Made by a program: the position numbers and the translations under genes
NCBI GenBank assembly: GCA_049965935.1
Contig: JBMFVP010000019.1
Coordinates: 1 to 27,773, forward strand
Direction: 5' to 3'
DNA from: Thermocladium sp049965935
Lineage (GTDB): Archaea; Thermoproteota; Thermoprotei; Thermoproteales; Thermocladiaceae
Length of the DNA: 27,773 bases
The notes under the pieces: generated by a model
The model's input: the letters and a program-made list of their open reading frames with translations, nothing else
What the model was told of the DNA's origin: nothing
The model's database searches: none
Part shown: in pieces, positions 22,199 to 27,773 of the stretch
Layout: each line of letters begins with the position of its first letter
Numbering within the stretch: the stretch's first letter is position 1

Positions 22199-22365
22199 AT
22201 GATAGGGATATTCATTATTATGGGTACGTGGTGGAGCGGTGCCGCGATGCTTGTTGCGATCAATTGCGCCTACCCTGCCCACTCACTCCGCCCGGCCGCA
22301 GGGAGTCGCTGGAGAAGTGCGTGGAGGATTGCGTGGCTGCATCTGAGTCGGGGGAGGAGTCGTAA
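22195..22365 (+). CDS. 56-residue Cys-rich microprotein with twin CX3C
   Basis: GTG 22195-22197 overlaps the upstream stop as GTGA, preceded by GGGGTGGGGAGGA; TAA at 22363-22365. Six Cys: C16-x3-C20, C21, C28 and C42-x3-C46. The helix-like segments ERCRDACC and LEKCVEDC would let the two CX3C motifs pair into a disulfide-locked helical hairpin, as in CHCH/small-Tim proteins (structural analogy only). The charged C-terminus ends SESGEES. A competing 78-codon frame at 22199 has no such features. Third gene of the RHH operon. Confidence 0.65.
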   Translation: MNDRDIHYYGYVVERCRDACCDQLRLPCPLTPPGRRESLEKCVEDCVAASESGEES

Positions 22366-22464
22366 GCCCCCCACCCCCTGCCCGAGTGCTTTACATTTAT
22401 TGATGCCTCTTTTACATTGTTTTGCTGGTCTCTGATTCTATGTTAGTCATTCCTATTTTAAAAA

Positions 22465-22590
22465 GTGGTCCCATTTGGGACCATAATTTATCATTACAAA
22501 TGAATGTGTGTCCGGTCCATTTTTTGCACGTAAAAGGCATGTGGATTTGTCATTACAGTGGTCCGCACTGCGTGGTTCCATTTGGTCCCA
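22465..22590. repeat. Palindrome and near-copy, GGTCC family
   Basis: GTGGTCCCATTTGG (22465-22478) and GTGGTTCCATTTGG (22572-22585) differ at one base. Both sit in 18-nt units 107 nt apart. The first unit is a perfect inverted repeat. Other GGTCC copies lie at 22514, 22560 and 22638. Confidence 0.6.
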
Positions 22591-22760
22591 TGTGGTGCCT
22601 TATTGCATACAGCAACTATACCCCCTCCCCCACCTCCGGTCCACCCCCACCAATCCCGCCTCATGCTGGATTTTCAATTAATTATAATTGAATGGTTAGG
22701 GGTTTATCTTTGTTGATAAGCCTATGGACTTAGTAAAAAACCCATGCCGAAGCGAACGCT

Positions 22761-22774
22761 TAATTTATAAATTA
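22761..22774 (+). promoter_or_regulatory. Palindromic promoter TAATTTATAAATTA
   Basis: A perfect 14-nt palindrome containing TTTATAAA, centred 26 nt before ATG 22793. It supports the short RHH gene there as leaderless and first in the helicase operon. Confidence 0.65.
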
Positions 22775-22792
22775 GCAATCAATTGATAATGT

Positions 22793-22945
22793 ATGGAGAA
22801 ATACACAACCATCACAATAAAAAGGGAAACATATAATCTCCTTAAAAATAGGATGGCGGAGGAGGGCCTCGACACGCTCTCCTTCGATGATTACCTCCGC
22901 GTTCTCCTCCACCGCACCTCTTCCAAGAGGGGGGAGGGGGAGTGA
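22793..22945 (+). CDS. 50-residue RHH-like protein
   Basis: ATG 22793-22795, stop TGA 22943-22945. Strand YTTITIKRE is followed by helix TYNLLKNRMAEEG, the loop LDTLSFDD, helix YLRVLLHRTSS and a basic/acidic tail: a minimal ribbon-helix-helix, like antitoxins and viral repressors. It overlaps the next gene as GTGA. A palindromic TATA box at the leaderless distance supports the gene. It probably autoregulates the replication operon by binding the palindromes upstream (inference). Confidence 0.75.
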   Translation: MEKYTTITIKRETYNLLKNRMAEEGLDTLSFDDYLRVLLHRTSSKRGEGE

Positions 22946-23868
22946 GGAGCGCATTCGTGTGCAGCGACCCCACTCGCTTCGGGGACCCCGGGACAGTGGC
23001 GGCCGCTGCATACATGCTCAGCATCGGCATGATTATGCCGGAGGCGTCGCGGCTAGTCACCACGTCGCCCCCCAAGGAATTAAGCGAAAAAATACAAGCA
23101 ATAATGACTAGGCAAGACATATTGAAGTACCTAGTGGAGGGGGGTGGCCCGGAGGAGAAGCTCACCGTAATGATGCGGGCCGCTTCTGAGGGGGGCCTCC
23201 CCCAAGTCGCCGACATAATGCGTAGGATAATGGATGAGTGCATGCTGAGCGTTGTTGGCACTGATGATGTTATTAAAATGATTAAGGGCGCCGCCTTCGT
23301 CATTAACACGAGTAATGCCTTCATTAGGGCGCAGCTGCAGGTCGGCGGGGAGGTCGTTACAATTGATCTCCCCATAAATCCGAAGAAGAGGGAAGTGAAT
23401 TTACTGCCCCTCACTAAGGTGCTCATGGCGTTTAAGGTCATGTACGCGCCTGAGCAGGACGCTGCCCAGCGATTAACGGAGTATTTTTTATCACATACAG
23501 GGGAGAGGATTGACATGGGGGTTGAAAATATCCGCTCCCTCGTCATTAGGTTGATATCCCTCGCGCACGGGTGCTCGCGGGGGGACCCATCAATGAGCAC
23601 GGCGTATGTTGAGGGGGACATGCTTATCCTCCCCCCACGGGTTCGCCCCCTCCTCCTCACGGCGTTCGCGCCCCTCCAACTCAGGGAGTTGAAGAAGGCG
23701 ATAATTGAGGGGGGCGGGGCGTGGTACCACCGCTGCGGGGATAAGGAGCGTTGCATCGCCATTCCCCGCCGCTTCCTTGAGCAGGTCGTGGGGGTGACGC
23801 TTGAGGAGGCGTGCGAGGCTGGGGAGGGTGGTGACGATGCGGAGGTGAGGGTGATTGGAGACATCTAG
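22942..23868 (+). CDS. 308-residue protein of the helicase operon, unknown
   Basis: GTG start overlapping the RHH stop as GTGA. Mixed alpha/beta, no membrane segment. Cys/His residues cluster near the C-terminus (WYHRCGDKERC) and could bind metal, followed by a helical acidic tail. The N-terminal segment VCSDPTRFGDPGT is loop-like. No known family recognised. Its position between an RHH protein and an SF1 helicase suggests a replication or recombination factor such as an initiator or nuclease partner, but no catalytic motif is visible. Confidence 0.75.
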   Translation: MRSAFVCSDPTRFGDPGTVAAAAYMLSIGMIMPEASRLVTTSPPKELSEKIQAIMTRQDILKYLVEGGGPEEKLTVMMRAASEGGLPQVADIMRRIMDECMLSVVGTDDVIKMIKGAAFVINTSNAFIRAQLQVGGEVVTIDLPINPKKREVNLLPLTKVLMAFKVMYAPEQDAAQRLTEYFLSHTGERIDMGVENIRSLVIRLISLAHGCSRGDPSMSTAYVEGDMLILPPRVRPLLLTAFAPLQLRELKKAIIEGGGAWYHRCGDKERCIAIPRRFLEQVVGVTLEEACEAGEGGDDAEVRVIGDI

Positions 23869-25192
23869 CCTCGCCCAGCCATTCCTCGAGTGGGCCGGGG
23901 CGCTGCCCCAGGGGGTCACGTTCATTATTGGGCCCCCGGGGACGGGAAAAACAAGTGAACTCGTTCGCCTCGCTAATCCACGCTCAATCCTAATCACGTT
24001 CAACGTCGCGGCGGCTAGGGAGGCCGCTGAGCGGGGGGCCGTGGCTAGCACTATTCACAGCCTAGCCGTTAGGCTCGCGGTTCGCATGGGGTACTCCCTG
24101 CCGGGGAATGGGGGCAACGCTGATATTGCGATAATGAGGATCCGCGCCGCCGCCGCGAAGCGGCACGGGTACCGCTTCAGCATGAACCCATTCTACGAGG
24201 AGAAGGGGAATATCTTATTTCGTGAATTTGATAAGGCGATTAATACGCGGGGGAGTGATTGGCTTGCGGCTATTCCCCCACGCCACCGCGCCCCCCTCAT
24301 TGAGTATGTGGAGTACCTGGAGCGGTTTAACTATGTGGACTTCACCACCGCCCTCCTGAAGGCGACGGGGGCCGTTGCGGAGTACTCCGCCCCCCTCCTC
24401 CTCGTGGATGAGGCGCAGGACTTGAGTCCCCTAATGTGGGGCCTCATTCCCTCCATGTTCATTAACGTGGAGCGCCTCGTGATTGCGGGGGACGATGACC
24501 AAACCCTCTACGCGTCCATGCATGGAGCCGACCCCAGCATCCTCGCCAGGCTCACTAGTATTGCGGATACAGTTACCCTGCAGGAGTCTCATAGGGTGCC
24601 TCGCCGGGTTCAGGAGTTCGCTGAGCGCGTCATAGCCCCCACGAGGCTCGTGCCGAAGAAGTGGAGCCCCCGCAATGAGGAGGGGGAGGTGCGGCTCATA
24701 AGCAGGGGACTCATTGATGAGGCGGTTAAGGCCGTGGGGAGAGGCGCGGGGAGCGTATTCATCCTAACGAGGACGAATGCTGTTGCGCTTAAGGTTATTC
24801 GCGCCTTCCTGGCTCGGGGCCTCCTCGTGAACACGATAAAGAAGCCTGAGCCCTATATTCTCCGCGCCGCTCGGCAGGTCCTGCGGGAGGGGCGGGCGGA
24901 GGTGGTGGGGAAAGTGAATGCTAAAGTGGTTCAATTATTCCTGCAGGCAGTGAGTGAGAGGAGGAGGGAGGAGGTGATAACGGGCGCCGCGTCCCTCCCC
25001 GTGGCGGTTGATACAGTGCACGCCAGTAAGGGGCTTGAGGCGGATGCCGTATTCATAATTAACGCGGTGGATAAGTTACCGCGCCGCCTACGGGTAGATG
25101 AGGAGAGGAGGTTGATTTATGTGGCGGCGACTAGGGCCAGGAGGGAGTTAATCATTTACTCCCCAGCATGGGGAGCAAGGTGGTTCACGTGA
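23855..25192 (+). CDS. SF1A helicase, UvrD/Rep-like, compact
   Basis: A 445-aa protein. All main superfamily-1A motifs are present in order: motif I GPPGTGKT (26-33), Ia ITFNVAAA (47-54), II LLVDEAQD (182-189), III AGDDDQTLYA (211-220), IV LQESHRVPRR (242-251), V VDTVHASKGLEADAVF (385-400), VI YVAATRARRELII (422-434). The typical length is 650-750, so subdomains 1B and 2B are reduced or missing. It starts at TTG 23855-23857 after a perfect GGAGGTGA with a 6-nt spacer; no better start exists. It overlaps the upstream gene by 14 nt. A 3'-5' unwinding enzyme for viral replication or recombination. Confidence 0.9.
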   Translation: METSSLAQPFLEWAGALPQGVTFIIGPPGTGKTSELVRLANPRSILITFNVAAAREAAERGAVASTIHSLAVRLAVRMGYSLPGNGGNADIAIMRIRAAAAKRHGYRFSMNPFYEEKGNILFREFDKAINTRGSDWLAAIPPRHRAPLIEYVEYLERFNYVDFTTALLKATGAVAEYSAPLLLVDEAQDLSPLMWGLIPSMFINVERLVIAGDDDQTLYASMHGADPSILARLTSIADTVTLQESHRVPRRVQEFAERVIAPTRLVPKKWSPRNEEGEVRLISRGLIDEAVKAVGRGAGSVFILTRTNAVALKVIRAFLARGLLVNTIKKPEPYILRAARQVLREGRAEVVGKVNAKVVQLFLQAVSERRREEVITGAASLPVAVDTVHASKGLEADAVFIINAVDKLPRRLRVDEERRLIYVAATRARRELIIYSPAWGARWFT

Positions 25193-25761
25193 ATATGAAT
25201 TTCATTGATGAGTTGAGTTTGAGGAGGGTGGCGGCGGGCCTCCTCAGTATTGATGTTGAGGAGTTCGCCTTCTTTAGGAGGCTAATGGTTACGCCTGCGG
25301 ATGAGGCGTGGGGGATTGGGGCCGCGACGCAGAGCGGGGTCCCCCCAACCGCCTCCACGACTGAGTTAGTGAGTGACGCTGTGTATCTATATAATAATGG
25401 GGAAGCGGTTCGCCCACTCTATATCCCAATCCTGAGGCTGTGGGGTGGGGAGGGGGAGGTGCGGAGGCTGGCGGCGGCGCTTGGGGCCGGCATTCTTCAC
25501 TCAATTAAGGCGTGGGGCCTAGTCCTCCCACTCCTCAACCCGGGCCCCCCCGGGGACTGGCCCATGGCCGTGGCGCGGGAGCTTGGCTTGGCCTGGTTCC
25601 CCTACTCCCCATTCCCCGGCACGAGCCTCGCGGAGGTAGTGAAGCGACCCACTCAACCCTTCATCCCGCCCCCCACCGCCATGGGGAGCGGCTACCGCCC
25701 ACTCCCACCCCTACCCCGCGAGGAGTGGGGCAGGTACGTGGGTCACATTACAATCGATTAA
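25189..25761 (+). CDS. 190-residue protein after the helicase, unknown
   Basis: The GTG 25189 start overlaps the helicase stop as GTGA and follows AAGGTGG; an upstream ATG at 25168 would add seven residues. Helical first half (FIDELSLRRVAAGLL, EEFAFFRRLM), a middle with LYIPILRLWGGEGEVRRLAAALGAGI, and a Pro-rich C-terminus (PFIPPPTAMGSGYRPLPPLP). No family recognised. Last gene of the replication operon; a helicase partner is plausible. Confidence 0.7.
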   Translation: MNMNFIDELSLRRVAAGLLSIDVEEFAFFRRLMVTPADEAWGIGAATQSGVPPTASTTELVSDAVYLYNNGEAVRPLYIPILRLWGGEGEVRRLAAALGAGILHSIKAWGLVLPLLNPGPPGDWPMAVARELGLAWFPYSPFPGTSLAEVVKRPTQPFIPPPTAMGSGYRPLPPLPREEWGRYVGHITID

Positions 25762-25785
25762 ATTCTTCATTACGTATTTCTCGAT

Positions 25786-25797
25786 GGGTTTTTATAC
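25786..25797 (+). promoter_or_regulatory. Promoter GGGTTTTTATAC
   Basis: TATA box centred about 26 nt before ATG 25819. This spacing favours 25819 over the ATG at 25807. Confidence 0.6.
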
Positions 25798-25818
25798 TCA
25801 TATGCTTTGAATTGCTTA

Positions 25819-26202
25819 ATGAGCGGCGATCTTGAGGGCAATAGTGGAGTTTTGCCATTATTCAAGGTGCTTATATTGACATTCATAGTGGCATTAGTGG
25901 TGGAAAACGTGTTACCGTCCGCGCTTCCTCGATTAATCGTGCTTATTTTTTTCGTGTTGGACATTAATATGGGTTTTGCCTTTATAATAGAGGCTATGGA
26001 GGCTGGGGATTATAGGAAAATCAGTGAAGCGAAGCGTAGTGGGTCTAGACTCGATAAGTTCTTCATGACTAGGCGCGTGGCGGAGAGAATGATAATAGTG
26101 GCCCTAATTGAGGCTACGCCTTTATTCTTCATGTTCATTTTCCAGCCTCATTATTGTATTCTCTTCATTAACCTCATTAAACACCTCTTAGCCTCAACAT
26201 AA
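25819..26202 (+). CDS. 127-residue membrane protein, AT-rich gene
   Basis: Start ATG 25819, placed 26 nt after the TATA box; the ATG four codons upstream is too close. Hydrophobic helices at about 14-33, 36-60 and a pair in 88-122, with a cytosolic-type basic loop between (RKISEAKRSGSRLDKFF). Base composition is more AT-rich than neighbouring genes, hinting at a separate origin. Single-gene unit between the replication operon and the glycosyltransferase. Function unknown. Confidence 0.7.
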   Translation: MSGDLEGNSGVLPLFKVLILTFIVALVVENVLPSALPRLIVLIFFVLDINMGFAFIIEAMEAGDYRKISEAKRSGSRLDKFFMTRRVAERMIIVALIEATPLFFMFIFQPHYCILFINLIKHLLAST

Positions 26203-26219
26203 AGCGGCTCAAGCCTCGT

Positions 26220-26233
26220 GTTGTGTTTTTATT
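26220..26233 (+). promoter_or_regulatory. Promoter GTTGTGTTTTTATT
   Basis: TATA-like box centred about 26 nt before ATG 26255. One base different in the first 12 nt from the promoters at 3165 and 18555. Confidence 0.65.
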
Positions 26234-26254
26234 CCCCTCCACCCCATTCCCCTC

Positions 26255-27274
26255 ATGAGTTACGTTGTTGTGACGGATCCATTGGTGCGTCCACTCGGTG
26301 GGCAGCGCCCCGGCGTTGCGTGGGGCGCGGAGTTGGCTCGATCCGGCGGCGAGGTCACGATTATTGCCCCCTGCGTGGGGGACGCCACGTTGAGTAGGTT
26401 GAGGGGGTTGGGGCTTCGGGTGCGGGCGCCCCCCTGCCGCTCAAGGCACTGGATACCGCTTCGCAGCTTCCTCACCGCCCTCCTCCGCCGCGGAGTGAGG
26501 GGAAACATCCTCAACTTCAGTAATCAATACGCTGTGCCGAGCAGTGTTTACTATTTCCAGGGATTCCTCACTAACCTAGCCGCCTCAATGGCGTTGAGCG
26601 GGAACTGGGAAGCGGGGCTCGGCCTCCCCCTCTTCTCCATGATTGATGCGAAGTGGGTTGTTGCGATGGCTAGAAGCAGGCGAGTGGTTAGTAATAGCCC
26701 CGAGTCCGCTAGGCAACTCGCCCGCTGGGGCATGCGATCCTCGATAGTGCCTCCCCCCATTCCAATGGATGAGTATGAGGCGTATCGACACGCCTCCCCC
26801 GGGAAGTGGGGAAGCGATTACGTCCTAGTCATGATTGGGAAGGAGACTAAGTGGGAGTGGCTCCGCCCCATTCTCGACAGGTTAAGGAATAGGGTCATCC
26901 TATTCGGTGGAGCGAAGATATTCCACCCACCGCGGTGGCTCCCGCTCTTTGGGAGGCACGTCGGCTTCGTGGAGGAGATGGATATGCCCAGCCTATACGC
27001 GGGGGCCGCGCTCACCATATTCACATACACGCATGAACCATTCGGCTACGTCCCCCTCGAGGCCGCGGCGGCCGGCTCGCCGAGCCTAGTCGTGGGGGGG
27101 CCCCACGGCCCCGCCTGCTACGCGGGCGTGATTAGGGGGATTCACCACGCCTCTCCACGGGACGCGCCCGACGCGGCTCCCCAACTCCTGAATGGGGACG
27201 TGGATAGGGAGGCGGCGCTGAGGGCGTTGAACCCCAGCGACTCCCTCCCCGACTTCATGGGGTGGAGGCGGTGA
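26255..27274 (+). CDS. GT4-like glycosyltransferase
   Basis: A 339-aa protein of the GT-B fold. The N-terminal domain starts with MSYVVVTDPLVRPLGGQRPG and has ELARSGGEVTIIAP, as in family-4 enzymes. The C-terminal domain carries the retaining-GT signature EPFGYVPLEAAAAGSPSLV (about 266-284, the E-x7-E motif) preceded by VGFVEEMDMPSLYAGAALTIF. No membrane helix; it acts at the cytosolic face using a nucleotide sugar. Viral GT4 enzymes are common in crenarchaeal viruses and may glycosylate virion proteins. Leaderless from the 26220 promoter and coupled to the next small gene. Confidence 0.85.
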   Translation: MSYVVVTDPLVRPLGGQRPGVAWGAELARSGGEVTIIAPCVGDATLSRLRGLGLRVRAPPCRSRHWIPLRSFLTALLRRGVRGNILNFSNQYAVPSSVYYFQGFLTNLAASMALSGNWEAGLGLPLFSMIDAKWVVAMARSRRVVSNSPESARQLARWGMRSSIVPPPIPMDEYEAYRHASPGKWGSDYVLVMIGKETKWEWLRPILDRLRNRVILFGGAKIFHPPRWLPLFGRHVGFVEEMDMPSLYAGAALTIFTYTHEPFGYVPLEAAAAGSPSLVVGGPHGPACYAGVIRGIHHASPRDAPDAAPQLLNGDVDREAALRALNPSDSLPDFMGWRR

Positions 27275-27555
27275 GGATTAAATTAAGCGGCTCAATCCTA
27301 GTCCCAACCCTAATCAGTAGCGGAGTTAAGGTGTTGGGGGAGCCGCCGGGGCCCCTCGCGGTTAGGCGCGGCGAGGGGATTCACGACGCCGCCGTCATCA
27401 TTGACGCGTATTGGGATGACTCGAGGCGGGAATTAATCCTGGAAATATATAGGGGGGACAGGTCCACGCGGCCCCAAATCATTCTAGAGTGGAGCGAGTT
27501 GGGGCCGGAGCTCCAGTGGGCCCTACGCGAGGAACTCCGCAAAATAATACAATAA
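27271..27555 (+). CDS. 94-residue small protein coupled to the glycosyltransferase
   Basis: GTG 27271 overlaps the glycosyltransferase stop as GTGA, after GGTGGAGG; a GTG at 27262 is an alternative adding three residues. Beta-rich (RIKLSGSILVPTLI, AAVIIDAYW, RELILEIYRGD) then a helix (LGPELQWALREELRKIIQ). No family recognised. Confidence 0.7.
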   Translation: MRIKLSGSILVPTLISSGVKVLGEPPGPLAVRRGEGIHDAAVIIDAYWDDSRRELILEIYRGDRSTRPQIILEWSELGPELQWALREELRKIIQ

Positions 27556-27602
27556 CACTAAGAATGCCTAAGGCCGACTCATTCTCTTCACTCTTCTAGT
27601 AA

Positions 27603-27616
27603 CCGGTTAAGTTTAT
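27603..27616 (+). promoter_or_regulatory. Promoter CCGGTTAAGTTTAT
   Basis: TATA box centred about 25 nt before ATG 27641. Identical over 14 nt to the promoter at 13283-13296. It also contains the palindrome AACCGGTT (27601-27608). Confidence 0.75.
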
Positions 27617-27640
27617 TTTACTCTATTTTATTTTATTCTC

Positions 27641-27773
27641 ATGTATAGGCCCCCGTATAGGCTCACGCCAGTCACAACCCCGCCACGCGAGTCTTCGCAC
27701 GTTACGCCGCCTATTGAGCATGCACCAACCCCAATCCAACATGCTCCGATTCAGCGTGAACCAATCGAGCACG
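27641..27773 (+). CDS. Pro/His-rich protein, 5' part only
   Basis: ATG 27641-27643 at the leaderless distance from a strong promoter. 44 codons are visible before the window ends. The sequence is low-complexity, with TPP and HAP repeats (VTPPIEHAPTPIQHAPIQ) and many Pro, Thr, His and Arg, and looks disordered. If the molecule is circular, the frame continues at base 1 and stops at TGA 90-92, giving a 74-residue protein whose end is Thr/Asn/Tyr-rich. Otherwise the gene continues outside. The shared promoter type suggests co-expression with the surface protein. Confidence 0.65.
   Translation, partial: MYRPPYRLTPVTTPPRESSHVTPPIEHAPTPIQHAPIQREPIEH

Larger units (their letters stand above)
22366..22792. 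other. AT-rich palindrome region, candidate origin or operator array
   Basis: 427 nt without a credible gene. It holds at least five GGTCC elements, among them the perfect palindrome TGGTCCCA-TT-TGGGACCA (22466-22483) and a near copy TGGTTCCATTTGGTCCCA (22573-22590). The octamer tcattaca occurs twice (22491 and 22550), CAATTAATTATAATTG is palindromic (22675-22690), and TAATTTATAAATTA (22761-22774) doubles as a promoter. Base composition drops sharply against the GC-rich genes. It lies directly upstream of the helicase operon. Repeats plus AT-rich DNA plus replication genes fit an origin with initiator or regulator sites. Confidence 0.5.

Noticed and set aside
22199..22435. 78-codon plus-strand frame after the 90-aa gene
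   Set aside because: The frame starting at GTG 22195 overlaps the upstream stop, matches local coupling and gives a coherent Cys-rich protein. The 78-codon product is Trp/Arg/Pro noise running into non-coding DNA.
22422..22691. 89-codon plus-strand frame in the palindrome region
   Set aside because: Its repeats come from the GGTCC DNA elements, codon use is unlike the neighbours, and no promoter or ribosome-binding site is placed for it.
22842..23864. Minus-strand 340-codon frame
   Set aside because: It is antisense to the 308-aa gene, has a Ser/Pro-rich product with no domain, and lies across an operon with clear coupling on the other strand.
1..27773. tRNA genes, CRISPR arrays, insertion sequences
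   Set aside because: I found no B-box-like GGTTCRANTCC with a cloverleaf, no regularly spaced repeats and no transposase. This was by eye, so a tRNA fragment serving as attachment site could be missed.

Overview
The window looks like most or all of the genome of a virus, or a virus-derived element, of a hyperthermophilic crenarchaeon. The evidence is archaeal promoters (a TATA box centred about 26 nt before a start codon, giving leaderless first genes), polycistronic runs joined by ATGA or GTGA overlaps, heavy use of AGG for Arg, no ribosomal or central-metabolism genes, and a high share of short membrane proteins and unrecognised proteins. Recognisable parts (tyrosine integrase, ribbon-helix-helix regulators, a small P-loop ATPase, a two-helix hydrophobic capsid candidate and a very large surface protein with C-terminal membrane helices) recall spindle-shaped crenarchaeal viruses. 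I cannot name a family or host from sequence alone.

Layout. 1-520 is mostly non-coding, with hairpins and two facing T-run terminators. 521-17368 is a long minus-strand block of about ten transcription units. Reading leftward from 17368 these are: a winged-helix protein, an FkbM-like methyltransferase and an unknown; a membrane-protein operon (152, 79, 101 and 229 aa) followed by a separately transcribed two-helix capsid candidate; two helical proteins; a TFB-like cyclin-fold protein; an Arg-rich protein; an operon of a soluble protein, two membrane proteins and a catalytic-core-only integrase; a 58-aa basic protein; an operon of a membrane protein, a GT-C-like polytopic protein and two micro-ORFs; a 1251-aa LamG-type surface protein with a membrane partner; a Cys-containing helical protein; and a membrane protein, an unknown and an AAA+ ATPase. 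17464-19557 (+) holds a P-loop ATPase and three unknowns. 19559-21463 (-) holds a TGT/DpdA-like protein, a winged-helix-like protein, an unknown and a ribbon-helix-helix (RHH) regulator. 21564-27773 (+) holds an RHH operon ending in a Cys-rich microprotein, a 427-nt AT-rich palindrome region, a probable replication operon (RHH, 308-aa unknown, SF1 helicase, 190-aa unknown), a membrane protein, a GT4 glycosyltransferase, a small partner, and the start of a Pro-rich protein that leaves the window.

How the parts may fit together (inference): the membrane module, the capsid candidate and the 1251-aa protein would form a lipid-containing virion with a glycosylated spike. The methyltransferase and two glycosyltransferase-like proteins would decorate it. 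The AAA+ ATPase and its partners may act in assembly or remodelling. The helicase operon next to the palindrome-rich region would replicate the DNA. The RHH, winged-helix and TFB-like proteins would control expression from a shared promoter form, GTTnnGTTTATA. The TGT/DpdA-like protein suggests base modification of viral DNA or of a tRNA. Five small genes (9815-9991, 7872-8027, 7768-7875, 22195-22365, 22793-22945) are easy to miss and are listed. An ORF reads through the right edge into the left edge, so a circular molecule is possible.
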